A DNA stretch of 64,000 nt from Macrosoma leucophasiata (lineage: Eukaryota; Arthropoda; Insecta; Lepidoptera; Hedylidae): contig JAWQUS010000026.1 of assembly GCA_036365455.1 (NCBI GenBank), positions 11,674,001 to 11,738,000 of the forward strand, in the 5' to 3' direction. Position 1 is the first letter of the stretch. Each line of letters starts with the position of its first letter. The notes under the pieces are model-generated. The model had not been told where the DNA came from, did not search any database, and was given only the letters and a program-made list of their open reading frames with translations. Made by a program: the position numbers and the translations under genes. This document shows, one piece after another, positions 9,894 through 19,325 of this stretch.

Positions 9894-10520
9894 ACTGCCT
9901 CAGTAGCGTAGTGGTAGCAGGCCACTACTACTACGTTGGGGGTCCTGGGTTCGATTCCCGGGTCGGGGACTATCAGAGATACTGGTTTTTACTGGTGGTA
10001 GAGCTCCAGTGACGAAGCTCGCGGGCGTAGGCACCACCGCATTACCTAATATACTTGCCGCTAAATGGTAGTGTTCAGCACTATCGTGTTCCGGTCAGGT
10101 GGTAATGTACGGCCCTGTAATTTCCGGCACAGAGGCATAACACCCTTAGGCCTCAGGAGTGGTAACGCATCTGCATTTTGACCTTGGTCTTTGTGTGGGT
10201 GTCTATAGGCTGCAGTCATCACTTAACATCAATGTGAACTGCATGCTTGTTTGCCACTTCAATTACAAAAAAAAAAAAAAAAAAAAAAAAAGATAAGGGT
10301 TTAAAATCCTTTATCTCTGGTTCTATTGGGATTTTTCCATTTTCTGGAAGTTTCCCAGTACCTCGAAGTTTGGTAATGTGCCCGGAGATGGCAACAAGTT
10401 CGCCACCTGTTACATGGGCCAAAACGTAACCGGCGAGTCGTGGGTGTTTGCATGTATGCTTGAATGCATGCATTTACCTCTGCCTACCCCTTCGGGGATT
10501 ACAGGCGTGAAGTTACGTTA
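9894..10520 (+). repeat. SINE-B split by a SINE-A
   Basis: The head (CTCAGTAGCGTAGTGG, box B GGTTCGATTCCCGGG) occupies 9894-9981 and the body and tail occupy 10,296-10,520, ending in GGCGTGAAGTTACG. The break falls at 'cagagata', and AGATA is repeated at 9977-9981 and 10,291-10,295, a target duplication of the nested SINE-A. Confidence 0.85.
9982..10290 (+). repeat. SINE-A, complete, nested in SINE-B
   Basis: It is full length from ACTGGTGGTAGAGCTCC (9991) to a pure A run of about 27 bases. The long clean A tail and the duplication of AGATA show a retroposition that is younger than the host SINE-B. Confidence 0.85.
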
Positions 10521-10592
10521 TAATTTAGAATGATGGCACTAGTAGGCAGTTTACATTACACACAAAAAATCTAAAATGCTTTATTAGTTAAA

Positions 10593-10828
10593 CTAGCTGT
10601 TGCCCGCGGTCCCGCCCGAGTGTAGGTCGCTTTTCGCGTAACCTGTGGAAACTCATCAAATCATCCCATGGCATCCCCCAGGAGCATGTTTCGGGATACA
10701 AAGTATCCTATAATCTAAGTCAGCTACCCTATCTGTATAACAAATTTCATCAAAATCCGTTCAGTAATTTCGGCGTGATTGACGGACAAACATCCAAACA
10801 AAGTAACTTTCACATTTATAATATTAGT
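10593..10828 (-). mobile_element. Helitron-like non-autonomous element
   Basis: It starts CTAGCTGTTGCCCGCGG, contains 'aatttcatcaaaatccgttcag' and ends 'cacatttataatattagt'. It is the same layout as 18,895-19,046 and, in the opposite orientation, 56,085-56,226. There is no ORF. Confidence 0.55.
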
Positions 10829-10913
10829 TATCGTTATTATTACAAATGTGAAAAAAATAAATTATTATATATAATTACAATTTAGGTACACTTGTTTCAT
10901 TCTTCGTTGACGT

Positions 10914-11130
10914 CGGGACATGATGACCCTACCGCCTACTAGCGGAAGAATTTTCTCCTTCTGAAAGAGAATTCCACTAGTACAATCAGTCAATCGAACA
11001 ATGGCGGTCAAATCATTTCAATGGGGCGGTAGTACGTGCATTAACGTAAGATGGGCCGCAGCGTCCTGCGATAAAACAACCGCCACTGCGATCGCCAATC
11101 CTTATGGCAAGAGTGGCAATAATGGCATAT
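10914..11130 (+). repeat. Rep-M copy
   Basis: The block 'ctagcggaagaattttctcc...gaacaatggcggtcaaatc...gcggtagt...gcgtcctgcgataaaac...' also appears at 32,340, 40,733, 45,318 and, in part, 58,333. In the longest copy the 3' part resembles RTE-type LINE tails (a GATGAT-like end), so it is probably a LINE/SINE tail family. Confidence 0.6.
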
Positions 11131-11133
11131 CTA

Positions 11134-11300
11134 CCTTTTTTTATGTAATGGAAATGGCAGTTCACAATGATGTTAAGTGATGACTGCAGCCTGTAGACAC
11201 CCTCACAGAGACCAAGGTCAAATTGCAGATGCGTTGCCACTCCTGAGGCTTAAGGTGTTATGCCTCTGTGCCGAAATTTACAGAGCCGTACATAATGCGG
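11134..11300 (-). repeat. SINE-A, 3' half
   Basis: Starting at a T run, it reads backwards through the SINE-A 3' half to 'ccgtacataatgcgg'. The head is missing. Confidence 0.7.
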
Positions 11301-11974
11301 TATTACCTCTAGGACCCACATTGTTTTGCCTCAATAGTTATAATTACAGGGTCATAAATATACGATGGACTCCTATAAAGTATTGCTGCTTCTCATAATT
11401 ATAATAGAATGTTTTGTAATGTTCTTTACCTAGTATGTGGAATAAATAAAATCACACGCCTCGTTGATTTGCTCACACAGCTCAGTGCCCGGATAAAATG
11501 AGCGTAATATTTAATTTTTATTTTATAAAATAACATGTTTTAGATAACATGTTATGATTGACTGATTTATCATTACCGATCCAAATAAACATATAAACAA
11601 GACAGTACAGTCATTGCGAACAATGATCGGAAAAAATAATTATGTTAACAAATCGTTTAATTTCTCACAGATCTTTTAAGTATGAAATGAACTGATATTC
11701 TATTCTTATATTATACTAGCTGACCCGGCAAACTTCGTACTACTGACTGATCTGTCGTCTATTATTTACATTATCAACTGGTAAACTATAAGACGTGAAC
11801 CATTATGTACAATGTTCATATTGTGAACGTATAGAGCGTCATGGTCTTTGACCAAGCTCTTTAAATGGAGATTAAAAAAAAATGTTCATATGTTCCTAAT
11901 AAAATATGTGACGTCGTATTCCCGTGTAAATTGATTGTCTCCAACATGTATATAGATTGTGTAACAAAAAAAAT
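11301..11974. other. AT-rich stretch
   Basis: No gene is seen. Small repeat scraps: 'actagctgacccggcaaact' near 11,716, and 'tatagagcgtcatgg...gctctttaaatggagatt' at 11,830-11,880, the latter also present at 2960-2990. Confidence 0.4.
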
Positions 11975-12212
11975 TAATTGTTGACTGCAGCCTATCTACA
12001 CAAAAACCAGAAATCAAAATGCAACTGCGTTGCCACCTCTGAGACCCTGACTTGCTGTCTCTGTGATAATTATTACGGGTCCACACATTACCATCTAACC
12101 GGAACACGATAGTGCTGAACACTGCCATTTGGCGGCAGATAGCTAATCTATCCGGTAGTGCGGTGGTGCCTACGCCCTCGAGTACCTACACAAGAGCTCT
12201 ACCACCAGTAAC
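11975..12212 (-). repeat. SINE-A, strongly diverged
   Basis: The order 'tgactgcagcctatctacac', 'accatctaaccggaacacga', 'agtgcggtggtgcctacgcc', 'agctctaccaccagt' identifies an old SINE-A that keeps both ends. Confidence 0.65.
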
Positions 12213-12341
12213 AAAACTTTTTTTGTACTATTTATTTTTTCGCAATAACACATGCGAGTGAGCTTAAGAAATTAAAGAAAAAACGGAAAGTAAATTTTTT
12301 TTTCAAAAAGGGATAGCAAAATTTGACCCTTCGGTGTGGGA

Positions 12342-12412
12342 CTTCGGTAGCTTAGTGGTTAAGCGGCTGGACTGATTATCCTGAGGTCGCAGGTTCGTTT
12401 CCTGGCCGAAGT
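12342..12412 (+). repeat. SINE-D tRNA-like head
   Basis: GACTTCGG/CCGAAGTC acceptor pairing is perfect over 8 bp, the D-arm pairs GCTT/AAGC, and box B is GGTTCGTTTCC. A T/C-rich tail follows (ttttttctttccgg). The flank 'cgcaataacacatgcgagtg' at 12,240 resembles the outer end of another SINE-D copy. Confidence 0.6.
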
Positions 12413-12464
12413 CAATTCTTTTTTCTTTCCGGTTTTTCTTTAATTTCAAAACCTTTATATCCAA

Positions 12465-12908
12465 CTAGCAGTGCCCGCGACTTCGTCTACGTGAGAAAAA
12501 ATATGATTGTTCAGTATCTACCCTGACGAAGTTTTGGGCGCAGCTAGTATAAAAGTAGCCTGAGTTACTCCTTATTACATCACTTATCTGTCAGTGAAAG
12601 TCCCGTCAAAATCGGAGACACTCCAATTCTACTTATTTGTATGTAGGTATGTATGTATGGATGTATGGAAATAAAAGTAACCTAAGTTACTCCTTGTCAC
12701 ATCAGCTATCTGCCAGTGAAAGTCCCGTCAAAATCGGTCCAGCCGTTCCCAAGATTAGCCCCGCCAAACAGACAGACAGACAGACAGACAAAAATTGTAA
12801 AAAATGTTGTTTTGGTATATGTACTGCGTATACATAGATATGCATTAAGTAAAAAACGGTTATTTTAATATTACAAACAGACACTCCAATTTTATTTATT
12901 TGTATAGA
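12465..12908 (-). mobile_element. Hel-H Helitron with internal tandem duplication
   Basis: CTAG at the left is followed by TGCCCGCGACTTCGTC, whose inverted partner GACGAAG...GGGCGCAGCTAG lies about 65 bp inside. Two copies of a ~115-bp unit (beginning 'agtagcctgagttactcc' and 'agtaacctaagttactcc') follow, then a GACA tract and the 'aaaacggttatttt' block. The right end TGTATAGAT reads TCTATACA on the element strand, as expected for a 5'-TC terminus. Confidence 0.6.
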
Positions 12909-12977
12909 TGTATAGATAAGGAACTCTAGAGGACTTCTGCCTTCCGTGTTTATGGAATAGGTGTGTAATCTTGGTAA

Positions 12978-13094
12978 AGCCTTCTTTGATAAATGGACTG
13001 TCTAACACAGAAAGAATATTTCAAATCGGACCAGTAGTTTCAGAGATTAGCGCGTTCAAACAAACTCTTCAGCTTTATAATATTAGTTTAGATA
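12978..13094 (-). mobile_element. Helitron 5' part
   Basis: The segment 'gataaatggactgtctaaca...cggaccagtagtttcagagattagcgcg...cttcagctttataatattagt' matches the complete Helitron at 4348-4546 except that the CTAG end is lost. Confidence 0.55.
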
Positions 13095-13649
13095 CCGTTC
13101 TCAAGATGTTTTTTTATTTACATCAAAGAATATTTAAAGTACAGGTGTCTCGCGGCCCCATCGACTGTAAAATGGAAATTTTCTTGTGTAATTTAGTTCA
13201 ACTATTCCCCTTGGACTTGGATCTAGTTAATATAAATTCCAGTTTCCAATATCAGGTAATATCCGCATAGAACAAAATTACCTTGAAATATTTCAGCAAC
13301 AATCATAGCATGTTTTAAATGAAATACCAACCGAATGCCATTATTGTTTCACTTCAAAACAACTACACTTGACGGACATAAACGGGGGTTGTTCAATCAA
13401 ATAATTTTAAACAATTTTCATGCAATAACATTTTAGAAGGTTGTGTGGGATCGTGTGTGGCGTACATTATAATAATATAGTACATAATATAAAACAATTA
13501 TTAAGGGTAAAAGCGACTTCTTTACGATATTCAATAAACTGAAAAGTCTATTATATCGGTTGCCTAACTAGCATAGTTGGCAATAGATGGCGCTGCTGCT
13601 ACCATAAAGCAATGCAATAGATGTGAAGGAAAGATTTGACAAATCGGGC
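13095..13649. other. No recognised feature
   Basis: AT-rich DNA; the 99-aa ORF across 12,971-13,270 begins inside the Helitron fragment and shows no domain. Confidence 0.4.
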
Positions 13650-13651
13650 AG

Positions 13652-13728
13652 GACTTCAGTAGCTCAATTGGAAGAGCGGCTGGACTAGATTTCCAGTAGG
13701 CCGCGAGTTCGAGTCTCGCCTGGAGTCA
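13652..13728 (+). repeat. SINE-D head that still folds as a cloverleaf
   Basis: Acceptor ACTTCAG/CTGGAGT, D-arm GCTC/GAGC, anticodon stem CTGGA/TCCAG with a 7-base loop (CTAGATT, anticodon position AGA), and T-arm GCGAG/CTCGC all pair. AGA would read as serine, but the long variable arm of tRNA-Ser is absent. Together with the T/C-rich tail and repeated siblings, this argues for a SINE head and not a functional tRNA. Confidence 0.6.
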
Positions 13729-13824
13729 AATTATTCTTTCCATTTTTCTTTTAAAATAAAATATATTTCACAAGCATGTGTTAATGCGAAATAATATAAA
13801 ACAATAATATAGTAACATCAGAGA

Positions 13825-14050
13825 TAATGTAATAATACTACGTAGAGAATGGACACTTCGACGTCCCGCCCGATTTGCTCGCATCACTCAACCCCTTCCC
13901 CTCTTATGGGCGACGGTTGGTATTTTGTACGTGCTACGCACACAGGTGCGCGTGTATATACACGTCACTGGTTGATGTTTGTGTAATAGAAACCAAATTA
14001 AGCTTTTGTATGGAATTTCGGCGGAGTGTCCGCGGTGTGGTGATATACCA
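13825..14050 (-). repeat. Rep-G copy
   Basis: The sequence 'taatactacgtagagaatgg', 'acacttcgacgtcccgcccg', 'cctcttatgggcgacg', 'cacgtcactggttgatgtt', 'ggcggagtgtccgcgg' matches 29,362-29,588 and 45,492-45,715 in the opposite orientation. Flanking evidence from those copies shows it is a mobile insertion of ~220 bp. Confidence 0.6.
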
Positions 14051-14137
14051 CTTGAAAAGTAAATTTATTGGCTTTCGAACGCTAGTTAAGAAACATTTTT
14101 TTTTTTTCATTTCCTAATTAAATTTTAGGAATTAGTA

Positions 14138-14195
14138 TGTATGTATGTATCTTCACGCCAGGTCCCTACATACCCCAGGGTAGGAAGAGAGTGTG
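14138..14195 (-). mobile_element. LINE-Q 3'-end fragment
   Basis: On the minus strand it reads '...cactctcttcctaccc' ... 'acctggcgtgaagatacata' plus a TACA repeat: the very 3' end of LINE-Q, severely 5'-truncated. Confidence 0.6.
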
Positions 14196-14224
14196 AATTT
14201 AAAATTAAAAATCCATTGTTAAAA

Positions 14225-14446
14225 ATGACTTAAATAAATAAAAATAAAATACGCTTACACTCTCAGCCCCACAGTAGGTATAAACCTGTGTCGTGGGTGC
14301 CGTTGTACACATACAACACATACACAAACACCTAGACCCGAAACAAATATCTATAGGCCATACAAACATTTGTCCCGGTGCGGGAATCGAACCCGCGACC
14401 CTTCGAATCAAACGGTCATCTCACACCGCTGGACTAACCGGGTCGT
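14225..14446 (-). repeat. SINE-E, complete
   Basis: On the minus strand the head is ACCCGGTTAGTCCAGCGG (box A-like), then GGTTCGATTCCCGCACCGG (box B), a body containing TTTGTTTCGGGTCTAGG and GTTTATACCTACTGTGG, and a T-rich tail (tattttatttttatttat). It is a tRNA-derived SINE unrelated in its head to SINE-B. Confidence 0.7.
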
Positions 14447-14639
14447 CTAACTTGATTGAACAACCCGCGTTTATGTGCGTCAAGTGTAGTTGTTTTGAAT
14501 GAGTCATTAATGTTATTAGGAATTAGTATAATAAGTCGACATTGTGAACATCTAAGAGAATTGAATAAAATGAAAAGATATTAAAATTTTATAACTTATT
14601 TTTTAAATCAATTTTTTTCCTTGTTTTTAACAAAACCTT

Positions 14640-14775
14640 CAATCGCTAACCCGTATGCGAAGCGTGACAATTGTGGCATATACTTCCCTAATGACGCATA
14701 ACGCTGTTTTGGACATCTTTGGAGAAGGGTTTTGTCCAGCTGCGGATGTGTTTCGACTGAAATGATTATGATGAA
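14640..14775 (+). repeat. RTE-type LINE/SINE tail fragment
   Basis: The order 'atgcgaagcgtgacaattgtgg', 'gaagggttttgtccagctgcgg', then 'atgattatgatga' resembles the end of the Rep-M copy at 40,733 and the segment at 33,830-33,970. This is the typical GATGAT-tailed end of RTE-like elements. Confidence 0.5.
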
Positions 14776-14805
14776 TTGTGCTCAAACCAAACTAAGATAT
14801 TACGC

Positions 14806-15088
14806 TTTTTAATGTCATGGAAGTGGCAAACAAGCATGCAGTTCACATTGATGTTAAGTGATGACTGCAGCCTATAGACACCCACACAAAAAACCAAGGT
14901 CAAAATGCAGATGCGTTACCACTCCTGAGGCCTAAGGTATAATGCCTCTGTGTCGGAAATTACAGAGCCTTACATTACCACCTGACCGGAACACGATAGT
15001 GCTGAACACTAACATTTAGCGGCAAGTATATTAGGTAATGCTGTGGTGCCTACACCCGCGGGCTCCGTCAGTGGAGCTCTACCACCAG
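14806..15088 (-). repeat. SINE-A, nearly complete
   Basis: All blocks are present from GGCAAACAAGCATGC to GCTCTACCACCAGT, though the A tail (seen as T) is mostly lost. Confidence 0.8.
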
Positions 15089-15439
15089 TTATCAGTTCTA
15101 TATCAAATGTTAGAAATATAATTCCACATCTCACATCTTACTTGAAATGGCGTAACGGAATATGATATTTTCGTTTATCTCACCTCAAATGTGGTATGTA
15201 GGAACTTTTCCACGAATAATGGATTTTTATTCTATTCTTTATATCTTTCATTTCTTTAACTGTTCTTGATATCTGTTCTATTATCAAATTTGGTATTTTT
15301 AAGGCTTTACGAATCGTACATCGCATAAAACTATCTTTCTTATACGTACAGAAAGCCTCGTGTCGACCTGGTCAGTCTGATCAATAAAGACAGTGTTAAA
15401 ATTTGTTGCTGTCAGAATAATGGTATTATATACCACAAT
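15089..15439. other. No recognised feature
   Basis: AT-rich sequence without ORFs above background or repeats that I can place. Confidence 0.4.
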
Positions 15440-15705
15440 TTTACTGGTGGTAGAACTCTAGTGAAGAAGCTCGCGGGCGCAGGAACCATCTCATTACCTC
15501 TATCTGCCGCCAAATGGTAGTGTAGGTGATGACTGCCTATAGGACACCCACAGAAAAACAAGAGGTCAAAATGCAGATGCGTTACCACTCCTGAGGCTTA
15601 TGGTGTTATGCCTCTGTGCCGGGAATTACAGGGCCGTACATTACCACTTGACCGGAACACGATAGTGCTGAACACTACCATTTAGCGGCAAGTATATTAG
15701 GTAAA
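15440..15705. repeat. Inverted pair of SINE-A pieces
   Basis: A forward head (ACTGGTGGTAGAACTC to 'ccgccaaatggtagtgt') at 15,440-15,525 abuts a reverse piece (from 'aggtgatgactgcc' to 'gcaagtatattaggta') at 15,526-15,705. Either two insertions or a local inversion could produce this. Confidence 0.6.
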
Positions 15706-15732
15706 TTGGCACGAAAAGAAGATACAGAAAGA

Positions 15733-16076
15733 AGCGCGCATGGCCCAGCGGCTGGTGTAGATCGTAAACGATCTACTCAGTTAAGCACTACGGGCGCGGC
15801 CGGGTAGTGTGATGGGTGACCGCTAGTGGCAAATTAGAGGGCACGTTAAGCCGTCGGTCCCGGTTGCTATCGAAAGATAGCAGTCGATAAACCTTGTCGG
15901 AGGCCTTATGGGCGGTTTGAAAACATCCGACAGCGGGTTGGCCACTAACCCCAACACCTCCACCAATCCGCATTAGAGCAGCGTGGTGGAGTAAGCTCCA
16001 GGCCTCCCCCCAAAAAGGGGAGAGACTCCTGCGCAGCAGTGGGACGTATAATGGGTTGCCATTATTATTATTATTT
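15733..16076 (+). repeat. 5S-SINE: 5S rRNA-derived SINE, complete copy
   Basis: The head (15,733-15,830) carries blocks shared with insect 5S rRNA in the same order: CGATC, GTTAAGCA, CGGGCGCGG and GATGGGTGACCGC. These are the 5S internal promoter elements (box A, intermediate element, box C). A body with 'gtcggtcccggttgctatc' follows. The 3' end 'gcagcagtgggacgtataatgg' with an ATT repeat is of the type ending RTE-like LINEs in Lepidoptera. No coding function is expected; a 106-aa ORF on the other strand is a shadow. Confidence 0.75.
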
Positions 16077-16083
16077 ATGTACA

Positions 16084-16172
16084 GGGCCGTACAAAAACAA
16101 GAGGTCATAATGCAGATGGTAATGCGGTAGTGCCTACGCCCGCGAGCTCCGTCACTGAAGCTCTACCACCAA
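16084..16172 (-). repeat. SINE-A scraps
   Basis: Pieces 'acagggccgtac', 'caagaggtcataatgcagat' and 'ggtaatgcggtagtgcctac...gctctaccacca' flank the 5S-SINE, suggesting it inserted into a decayed SINE-A. Confidence 0.55.
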
Positions 16173-16690
16173 TTAGTAGTTCTACTCATATAAAATAATA
16201 CAATCACTGCCTTCGGAAAATCAAAAGGAAATAAAATCCCAGAAAGAACCTTCTCCGTGAGTTTTATTACATCCAAGGTCTTCTAATATTGAGGCTTTCG
16301 GACAATGAGCCCATAAGTGGTGCTTAAATATTATGTTTAATGAGAAACATTCTCGATATTATACTTTTCCTTTCAAATGTCAGTAACTAACAAACGAAGT
16401 ATGCTGTTCTGTTACAAATATACAAAAACAGACCATGCGCTTGTGGGGCCTAACTGCCTCTTAAGTTTTGGACTAAGTTCCTGTATTGATAATTAAAAGT
16501 GCATTTTATTATTAGGGCTTTACACCGATTTCAAACGTATTAGTAAATAGCACATATCAATAATAGGTTTAATTAATATTAACTCTTTATGATTTTTTAT
16601 TTTTTAGTTTTGAAATCGTTCTTTTTAACGTAGTTATTTTTTTTCCTTTCTATTTAGTGTAAGATATCGTAGAAATAGAATAGAAACATT
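16173..16690. other. No recognised feature
   Basis: AT-rich DNA with no gene or repeat that I recognise. Confidence 0.4.
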
Positions 16691-16850
16691 TGTTTGATTG
16701 TTTGCTTGCTCGCTTACTGGCTTGCTCGATTGCTCGCTTGCTCGCTAGAGTATTTAGGGTATCTGGGGAGTAAGTGAGCAAGGGAGCAAGCGAGCAAGTA
16801 CGCCAACAAACAATGGAGCAAACGAACAAGTAAGCAAGCAAACGAGCAAA
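16691..16850. repeat. Inverted 8-bp microsatellite
   Basis: The left tract (16,691-16,747) is a degenerate tandem of TTGCTCGC. After a 20-30 base spacer, the right tract (16,770-16,850) is the same unit in reverse complement (GAGCAAGC). The two could form a large imperfect hairpin. Confidence 0.7.
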
Positions 16851-16859
16851 GGATTAAAA

Positions 16860-17253
16860 GAGGAGAACCTCCACCTACTCTTTTTGAGCTCTGATAAAAA
16901 GTATGAAATAGTAAAAATACTAAAATGACTATCCCAAAATTAAACAATTTCAATAAAACTTTATCCGAGGAATAGGAAAATTTGATTTAAATAATGCTAA
17001 GGAATTTTTCAGACAAGAACTTGAAATTCAATATAATAAATTCTTTAAAATGGAATTTTATGAATTTAAATTTAATTTCTGTGATTAGGCAAACGTCGTG
17101 CATCGGTATTCAAAGAGTATGGACTCAAATTTAATATGTAAAACTAAAAACAATAACCAATGATGGAGTCGAGCTGAATAACAATTGCTACTACAAATTA
17201 TGTTGATCGCGACAACGGACAATATTTCTTTGTCCGTGTGGAACCTTGAATGT
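16860..17253. other. No recognised feature
   Basis: AT-rich DNA; only short background ORFs. Confidence 0.4.
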
Positions 17254-17330
17254 GGGCTTCGATAGCTTAGTGGTAAAGTGGCTGGGCTATTTATCCAGTA
17301 GTTGCAGGTTCGATCCTGCTCCAACTCATT
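17254..17330 (+). repeat. SINE-D tRNA-like head
   Basis: GATAGCTTAGTGG (box A-like) and GGTTCGATCCTGC (box B) are present, followed by the family's T/C-rich tail (tttttttctttcc, then 'gctttaattgc'). Confidence 0.6.
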
Positions 17331-17371
17331 TTTTTCTTTCCATTGTTGCTTTAATTGCTAAACTTTGAATA

Positions 17372-17559
17372 AAGGTGCAATTCCGTGGGTCGCGACCGAT
17401 CGTGGCCGCGGGCGACTTTAGATGCAGTATGAAAATGTATGGAACCGCTTCCGTGGCTCGCGATAGACGCGCGCGGCCAACGACTGTCGCCAACCGCGCG
17501 CGATTACGTCATCGGCCGCACGCGGCCGCGATCGATCGCGTTCCACGGAATTGCACCTT
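17372..17559. mobile_element. GC-rich fold-back MITE (188 bp)
   Basis: The left arm AAGGTGCAATTCCGTGG, then CGCGA, CGATCG and GGCCGCG, is matched by the inverted right arm over about 40 bp with few mismatches. An inner CGCGCGCGG/CCGCGCGCG pair adds to the palindrome. The composition (very CpG-rich) contrasts with the AT-rich flanks. No clear target duplication was found, so the superfamily is open. Confidence 0.6.
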
Positions 17560-17878
17560 GAGGCAGAAATTGTTTGTAAAATTTTCCAAATTAAATCAAA
17601 CAATATTTAAGAAAGGGGAAATATATTCAAGTGGCGATAAAATTACATTTGTTAATGAAATTATTTTACTTAAGGGATAATCCTCACTGCATTTGCAATT
17701 GGGTTTCAGATATCAAATCAACTAGCAAAGCGCTAAGTCCCAAAAATTATGATGGCAGAAAAATAAATCAGCTAAGCGTTATCGACACTATTAAGCTTGT
17801 GTATTTCTGTCACTTACTATTTAAGCTTGTGAGTCTTGTGGTATGGTTCCGTATATTATCTATTTTTGTATAGTCCCT

Positions 17879-18175
17879 ACTGGTGGTAGAGTTCCAGTGA
17901 CGGAGCTCGCGGGTGTAGGTACCACCGCATTACCTAATATACTTGCCGCTAAATGGTAGTGTTCAGCACTATCGTGTTCCGGTCAGGTGGTAATGTACGG
18001 CCCTGTAATTTCAGGCACAGAGGCATATCACCTAATGCCTCAGGAGTGGCAGCGCATCTGCATTTTGACCTCTGGTCATTGTGTGGGTGTCTATAGGCTA
18101 CAGTCATCACTTAACATCAATGTGAACTGCATGCTTGTTTGCCACTTTTAATACATAAAAAAAAAAATAAAAAAC
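17879..18175 (+). repeat. SINE-A, complete
   Basis: It runs from ACTGGTGGTAGAGTTCC to a long A-rich tail and carries the subfamily variant 'cctaatgcctcaggagtggc' also seen at 32,068 and 57,556. Confidence 0.8.
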
Positions 18176-18299
18176 AAAAATATTACAGCACAACTATAAA
18201 CCAATTGTTTCGGCTCTACATTTATTATACGAATAGCTAAGTAAAGCAATATTTTTCCGGCTTATTTGTTGCCGAAAAACTATAACCTGAAAGTCTAAA

Positions 18300-18480
18300 A
18301 TTAATAAGTAGCCTAGGTACCTATTCTGGACCAACGTACTTTATCTTCGGCTTCATATAAACTTAACCAGAAAATCTTAAAGTCGATAGTAAATAGGTAT
18401 CTTCTAGACCAACGTGCTACGTCGCCTACGTCTACACTTTTTATAAGGTGAGATAGTGGTCAAACGTTGGTCTATTAATA
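18300..18480 (+). repeat. Rep-J copy
   Basis: 'ctggaccaacgtactttatc', 'agtaaataggtatcttctagacc' and 'aggtgagatagtggtcaaacg' match the repeat around 2480-2770 that was split there by the hAT-like MITE. Confidence 0.5.
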
Positions 18481-18893
18481 TTTTAAAAAATATTAAGGCC
18501 CGTGTATATTACGTTTTTAATATGGACGCGCGTTTCACGTTACATAAACGAGCTGCGAACGCGTAATACATATATGCGCGCATATACAACTCGTATTTTA
18601 AGTTTTTAAATACCTAATCGAGAATTTTCGATATTTTTTATAAAGGACCATCATTGACCTTACAATAGGTATGGTATTAGTAGGTATGCCAATGTAGATA
18701 GCTGCAGAGACGCCAAAGCTGACCTACCTAGATCAAACAGGTTGAATACTGAGAATCATATTACGCCCTTAGGTTAAGAATCTTAGGAATCGGTGTTCGT
18801 GTTTGAAGAGTATTTCCCTTCAAACGTGTAAAAGAAGTGAAGTGTGTAAGGACCGATATATTTTAGGCTCCACGCTTTCTGTCTATATGACCT
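18481..18893. other. No recognised feature
   Basis: It contains a CpG-bearing stretch near 18,500-18,600 (gcgcgtttcacg, gcgcgcatat) but no ORF or known repeat. Confidence 0.35.
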
Positions 18894-18894
18894 A

Positions 18895-19046
18895 CTAGCT
18901 GTTGCCCGCGGCTTCGACCGCGTCTAAGTCAAAGTATCTCTGTACCAAATTTCATTAAAATCGGTCAGTTCAATTGTTTAGTCGTGAAATGGTAACAGAC
19001 AGACAGACAGTTTTTTTTTTATTTACTTTCGCAGTATTAGTAGGGA
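18895..19046 (-). mobile_element. Helitron-like element, internally deleted
   Basis: CTAGCTGTTGCCCGCGGC begins it, 'taccaaatttcattaaaatcgg' and a GACA tract follow, and it ends 'gcagtattagtagggat'. It is a shorter version of 10,593-10,828. Confidence 0.55.
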
Positions 19047-19080
19047 TAACTTGACGTAAAATATATTGCGCACTTATGTA

Positions 19081-19325
19081 CAGTATCCAATAAGTAATAT
19101 TACGAATATTAAGGAGACTTCGGCTTATTTCGGGTCTGTAGAGCGTTATCTCTTTTGCACCTTACCTATCTGACGTTTGTCGACCATTTTGATAAAGTTT
19201 TGACCAATACCGGACTATCAGTGCTTACGTAGACGTCGTGTGCAGCAGAGATAACGCTCTACGAAGTCGAAACTAGCCGATTGACACTTTCATAGGCTCG
19301 ATATGCAATATTTTGATGAGCACTG
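19081..19325. mobile_element. Tc1/mariner-type MITE, TA-flanked
   Basis: TA dinucleotides flank it (19,079-19,080 and 19,326-19,327). The ends are CAGTATCCAA and, inverted, CAGTGCTCAT. Long inverted arms include GGAGACTTCGGCTTATTTCGG and the AGCGTTATCTCT/AGAGATAACGCT pair. Sister copies at 44,910 and 47,389 share length and ends. It has no transposase ORF. Confidence 0.75.

Noticed and set aside
12702..12884. 60-aa minus-strand ORF with LSVCLSVCLAG
   Set aside because: The Cys/Val/Leu run is a translation of the CTGTC tract in Hel-H and has no protein meaning.
14225..14446. SINE-E as a second copy of SINE-B
   Set aside because: Both have a tRNA-like head, but the heads, bodies and tails differ (CCCGGTTAGTCCAGCGG against CTCAGTAGCCTAGTGG), so they are separate families.
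15788..16108. 106-aa minus-strand ORF
   Set aside because: It is the complement of the 5S-SINE; the open frame follows from its GC content.
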